Assembly (NCBI GenBank): GCA_023388235.1
Contig: JAEWGQ010000393.1
Coordinates: forward strand, 1-14,516
Direction: 5' to 3'
DNA from: Actinomycetes bacterium
GTDB taxonomy: Bacteria > Actinomycetota > Actinomycetes > Actinomycetales > Cellulomonadaceae
Length of the DNA stretch: 14,516 bases
Positions 12,329-14,516 of this stretch are shown in pieces; positions within the stretch are counted from its first letter, which is position 1, and every line of letters begins with the position of its first letter. Position numbers and translations under genes: made by a program. The notes under the pieces are model-generated. The model saw nothing but the letters and a program-made list of their open reading frames with translations. It ran no database searches and was not told the DNA's origin.

Positions 12329-12766
12329 ATGCCGTGGTCCCTGCTGTTCTGGGTGACGCTACCCGCCCTGTCCTTCGCCGCCGTCCTGGCGCTCATCCCG
12401 GGCGGCGAGGGGTGGCCGCGCGGGCACGCGGTCGCGACGCGCCTGCGCTCGGCCGTCGCGGGCGTGCTCGACCGGGTCGCGGCGCGCGTCCGGCACGGGC
12501 GGAACGTCCCGCCGCCCGACCCGTTCGACGCGCTGCACGTGCAGCTGCGGCTGGGGATCGTGGCGGAGCACCTGCAGCGGCTCGAGGCCGACACGCACGC
12601 GTGGGCACGGGCGGAGCGGATCATCGCGAGCCAGCTCGCGTACGACGCGCTGCTCGCGGACGCCTGCCGGCTGGCCGGGGTGGAGGTGCTGCCGCGCGCC
12701 GCGGGCGACCCGTGGGAGCGGATGCGCGAGGAGGTCGAGCTCGCCGCACGCGGCTGGACGTGGTGA
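12329..12766 (+). CDS. Hypothetical protein with one N-terminal membrane segment
   Basis: A 145-residue protein with no function I can assign. Residues 2-22 (PWSLLFWVTLPALSFAAVLAL) form a membrane anchor with almost no n-region. A basic linker follows (about 32-58), then a helical domain at about 64-145. The domain includes DPFDALHVQLRLGIVAEHL, RLEADTHAWARAERI, and AYDALLADACRLAGVEV, and ends EEVELAARGWTW. This helical block resembles a small domain I recall from other actinobacterial hypothetical proteins, especially the AYDALL-ACRLAGV and EVELA-RGW parts, but I cannot name a family. Codon usage matches its neighbours and the frame is clean, so the gene is probably real. A -10 box and a CRP-like site precede it, and its stop codon runs directly into the 25-bp repeat array. 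Confidence 0.65.
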   Translation: MPWSLLFWVTLPALSFAAVLALIPGGEGWPRGHAVATRLRSAVAGVLDRVAARVRHGRNVPPPDPFDALHVQLRLGIVAEHLQRLEADTHAWARAERIIASQLAYDALLADACRLAGVEVLPRAAGDPWERMREEVELAARGWTW

Positions 12767-12929
12767 CGCCTGACGCGGATGGGCAGGGCGACGCCCGACG
12801 CGGCGGGCGGGGCGACGCCCGACGCGGCTGGGCAGGGCGACGCCCGACACGGCTGGGCGGGGCGACGCCCGACGCGGCAGGGCAGGGCGACGCCCGACGC
12901 GGTAGGGCAGGGCGACGCCTCACGCGGGC
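12765..12929. repeat. Tandem array of about six 25-bp repeats
   Basis: A partial unit (12765-12780) begins within the stop codon of the upstream gene. Units follow at 12781-12804 (24 bp), 12805-12829, 12830-12854, 12855-12879, 12880-12904 and 12905-12929 (25 bp each), then degenerate G-rich sequence to about 12950. The core GGGCGACGCCCGACGCGG is nearly invariant. The fifth base runs A, G, A, G, A, A, so the array may have grown partly by 50-bp doublets. Each unit holds the palindrome GGGCGACGCCC. The array lies between converging genes, so bidirectional termination is one possible role. It is noncoding: 25 is not a multiple of 3. Confidence 0.85.
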
Positions 12930-12974
12930 GGCGGGGCGGGGCGACGCGGGAGCGCCTGCGACGCGCGACCGCTG

Positions 12975-14516
12975 TCAGCCGGCGACGACGGTGAGCGTGC
13001 TCGACCCGTCGCCGCGCCGCCGGACCTCGATGCGTTCGGCGACGGACTGCTTGAGCGCCTCGACGTGCGACACGACGCCGACGACCCGGCCCCCGGCGCG
13101 CAGCCGGCCGAGCTCGGCGAGCACCGCGTCGAGCGTGTGCGGGTCGAGCGTGCCGAACCCCTCGTCGATGAACAGCGTCCCGAGCTCGACCCCGCCGGCC
13201 TCGGCTGTCACGACGTCGGCCATCCCGAGCGCGAGGCAGAGCGACACGTAGAACGTCTCGCCGCCGGACAGCGTGCGGGGGTCGCGGGCCGAGCCGGTGG
13301 TGTGGTCCAGCACCCGCATGGCGAGGCCGGTCCGCCGGGTGCGGACGTCCTCGCGCTCGTCGGACCGCTCCAGCTCGTACCGCCCGTCGGACATCTCGCG
13401 CAGGCGCTCGTTCGCGGCGGCGACGACGTCCTCGAACCGCCGGACCAGCACGTACGTGGCGAGGGACAGCGCGCGGGCGTTGTCGGCGTCGGCCCCGCCC
13501 GCGAGCCGCGCCATCCGGACCACGGGTGCCGCGTCGGCCTCCGCGGCGGCGAGCGCACGGGCGGCGCCGGTGACGTGACCGGCGGCGTCGGCGGCGCGGT
13601 CGGCACGGTCGCGGACCGATCCGAGCAGCGCTGCGGCGGCGTCGGCGGTGGCGGTGGCCTCGGCGAGCGCGGCCTCCAGCTCGGCGACCCGGATGGCGAG
13701 CGCGTCCACGTCCTCCGCGCCGAGGTCGGCCAGCTCCGGGTCGCGCAGCCCGTCCTCGACGAGGGCGACGGCGGTGCGGTGCGCCTCGACGGCGCGTTCC
13801 ACGGCGGCGACGTCGGCGGCCTCGGTGACGGCCGCCCGGGCGTCCTCCTCGGCGGGGAAGCCGTGCTCGGCGAGCAGCCCGGCGAGCTCGGCGGTGCGCT
13901 CGGCCGCTGCGCGGGTCGCGTGCGCGTGCCGGTCGAGGGCACCGAGCACGGCGTCCGCGGCGTCCACCCGTCCCTGCTCCGCACCCTGCCGCGCGAGGAC
14001 CGTGGGGTGCCCGTCGCGGGCGGCCTCGACCTCGGCGCGGTCGCGGTCGAGGTCCTGCTCGGCGCGGGCGAGGGCGTGCACGGCCTCGCCGTGCTCCTCG
14101 CCGAGGCGGGCGCGGGCGGTGCGCAGCTCGTCGGTGACGCGGTCGTGCTCGGCGAGCTCGGCGCGCAGGCGGTCCCGCGCGCGCCCCGCGGCCTGCGCCT
14201 CCGCGAGGGCGGTCCGGCGCCGCTCCACCTCGGCCGTCGCTGCGGGCGCGTCCGTCCCGCCGGTGCGCTCGCGCAGGGTGGCGCACCGTTCGGTCACGGT
14301 CGCGAGGCGGGCGTCGCGGTCGCGGACCGCCTCCTCCGCGGACCGGCGGAGCGTCTCGGCTGCGGCGACGTCCTCCTCGCGCACGTGGTCGGCGTGCAGG
14401 GCGGCGGGCCGGGGGTGCTCGGTGCCGCCGCACACCGGGCACGGTGCGCCGGGGACGAGACCGGCTGCGAGCTCGCCCGCGAAGCCGTCGAGCCGCGCGG
14501 TGCGCAGCCGGGCCTC
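12975..14516 (-). CDS. sbcC: SbcC-type exonuclease subunit, C-terminal half (5' end outside window)
   Basis: The ATPase subunit of the SbcCD (Rad50/Mre11-like) nuclease, which processes double-strand ends and hairpins in DNA repair. The window holds its last 513 residues. At the start is the zinc hook Cys26-Pro-Val-Cys29-Gly-Gly-Thr, the dimerisation tip in the middle of the coiled coil. A long Ala/Glu/Arg-rich antiparallel coiled coil follows to about 360. The C-terminal ATPase lobe contains the signature LSGGETF (416-422), Walker B LFIDEGFGTLD (448-458) and the H-loop region VVSHVEAL, ending in a beta strand STLTVVAG. The frame is open to the right edge, so the N-terminal Walker A half, and probably sbcD, lie beyond it. 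An internal GTG at 14435 is not the start, because it would cut the zinc hook. It converges on the 145-aa gene. Confidence 0.93.
   Translation of the reverse strand, partial: EARLRTARLDGFAGELAAGLVPGAPCPVCGGTEHPRPAALHADHVREEDVAAAETLRRSAEEAVRDRDARLATVTERCATLRERTGGTDAPAATAEVERRRTALAEAQAAGRARDRLRAELAEHDRVTDELRTARARLGEEHGEAVHALARAEQDLDRDRAEVEAARDGHPTVLARQGAEQGRVDAADAVLGALDRHAHATRAAAERTAELAGLLAEHGFPAEEDARAAVTEAADVAAVERAVEAHRTAVALVEDGLRDPELADLGAEDVDALAIRVAELEAALAEATATADAAAALLGSVRDRADRAADAAGHVTGAARALAAAEADAAPVVRMARLAGGADADNARALSLATYVLVRRFEDVVAAANERLREMSDGRYELERSDEREDVRTRRTGLAMRVLDHTTGSARDPRTLSGGETFYVSLCLALGMADVVTAEAGGVELGTLFIDEGFGTLDPHTLDAVLAELGRLRAGGRVVGVVSHVEALKQSVAERIEVRRRGDGSSTLTVVAG

Noticed and set aside
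12765..12929. A CRISPR array
   Set aside because: The units abut directly with no unique spacers and no cas genes are nearby.
12304..14442. A minus-strand frame through sbcC and the repeat array giving repeated VGRRPAQP/ASPCP peptides
   Set aside because: The peptide repeat only reflects the 25-bp DNA repeat read in shifting frames, and the frame is offset from the real SbcC frame.

Overview
The window is very G+C-rich throughout, with codon third positions almost all G or C, GTG starts used freely, TANNNT-type -10 boxes and strong AGGAGG ribosome sites. This points to a high-GC actinobacterium; gene content would fit a Cellulomonas-like member of the Micrococcales, but the genus is an inference. 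I see no tRNA, rRNA, CRISPR array, insertion sequence or integrase. It looks like ordinary chromosome with well-packed genes, and most of its interest lies in the intergenic DNA.

Layout. (1) 2-1006 (+): phosphotransferase, cut at the left edge. (2) 1122-1835 (+): membrane-anchored coiled-coil protein with a C-terminal Excalibur domain. (3) 1991-2431 (-): small DUF2809 membrane protein. (4) 2519-3412 (+): anchored or exported HNH (DUF1524-type) nuclease whose N-terminus is encoded by a G-rich low-complexity tract. (5) 3415-4862 (-): a translationally coupled pair, an LmeA/DUF2993-like lipid-binding protein followed by an M50-type membrane peptidase, apparently read from a leaderless promoter. 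(6) 5018-6946 (+): three-domain Old Yellow Enzyme / 2,4-dienoyl-CoA reductase-type flavoprotein, with an operator-like palindrome upstream and three consecutive hairpins downstream. (7) 7104-8748 (+): MT0933-like small antitoxin-family protein and, 10 nt later, a divergent glucose-6-phosphate dehydrogenase. (8) 8735-12054 (-): MacB/LolD-type ABC ATPase and an 846-aa FtsX-type permease. (9) 12329-12766 (+): 145-aa conserved-looking hypothetical protein with a CRP-like palindrome and a -10 box in front. (10) 12767-12974: noncoding DNA with a tandem array of about six 25-bp units. (11) 12975-14516 (-): zinc hook and C-terminal half of SbcC, running off the right edge.

How genes work together. 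Two clear co-translated pairs are visible: the ABC ATPase/permease, and LmeA-like/M50. The nuclease and the Excalibur protein are two separate genes for proteins likely placed outside the membrane. The oxidoreductase and G6PDH are soluble redox enzymes but are separated by strong hairpins, so they are probably separate transcription units. Convergent gene ends are very tight (2-bp gap at 3413-3414, 14-bp overlap at 8735-8748), except at 12766-12975 where the repeat array sits. I found no clear case for a wholly new defence or mobile system. The best candidates for undescribed biology are the LmeA/M50 pair, the 25-bp array and the 145-aa protein.
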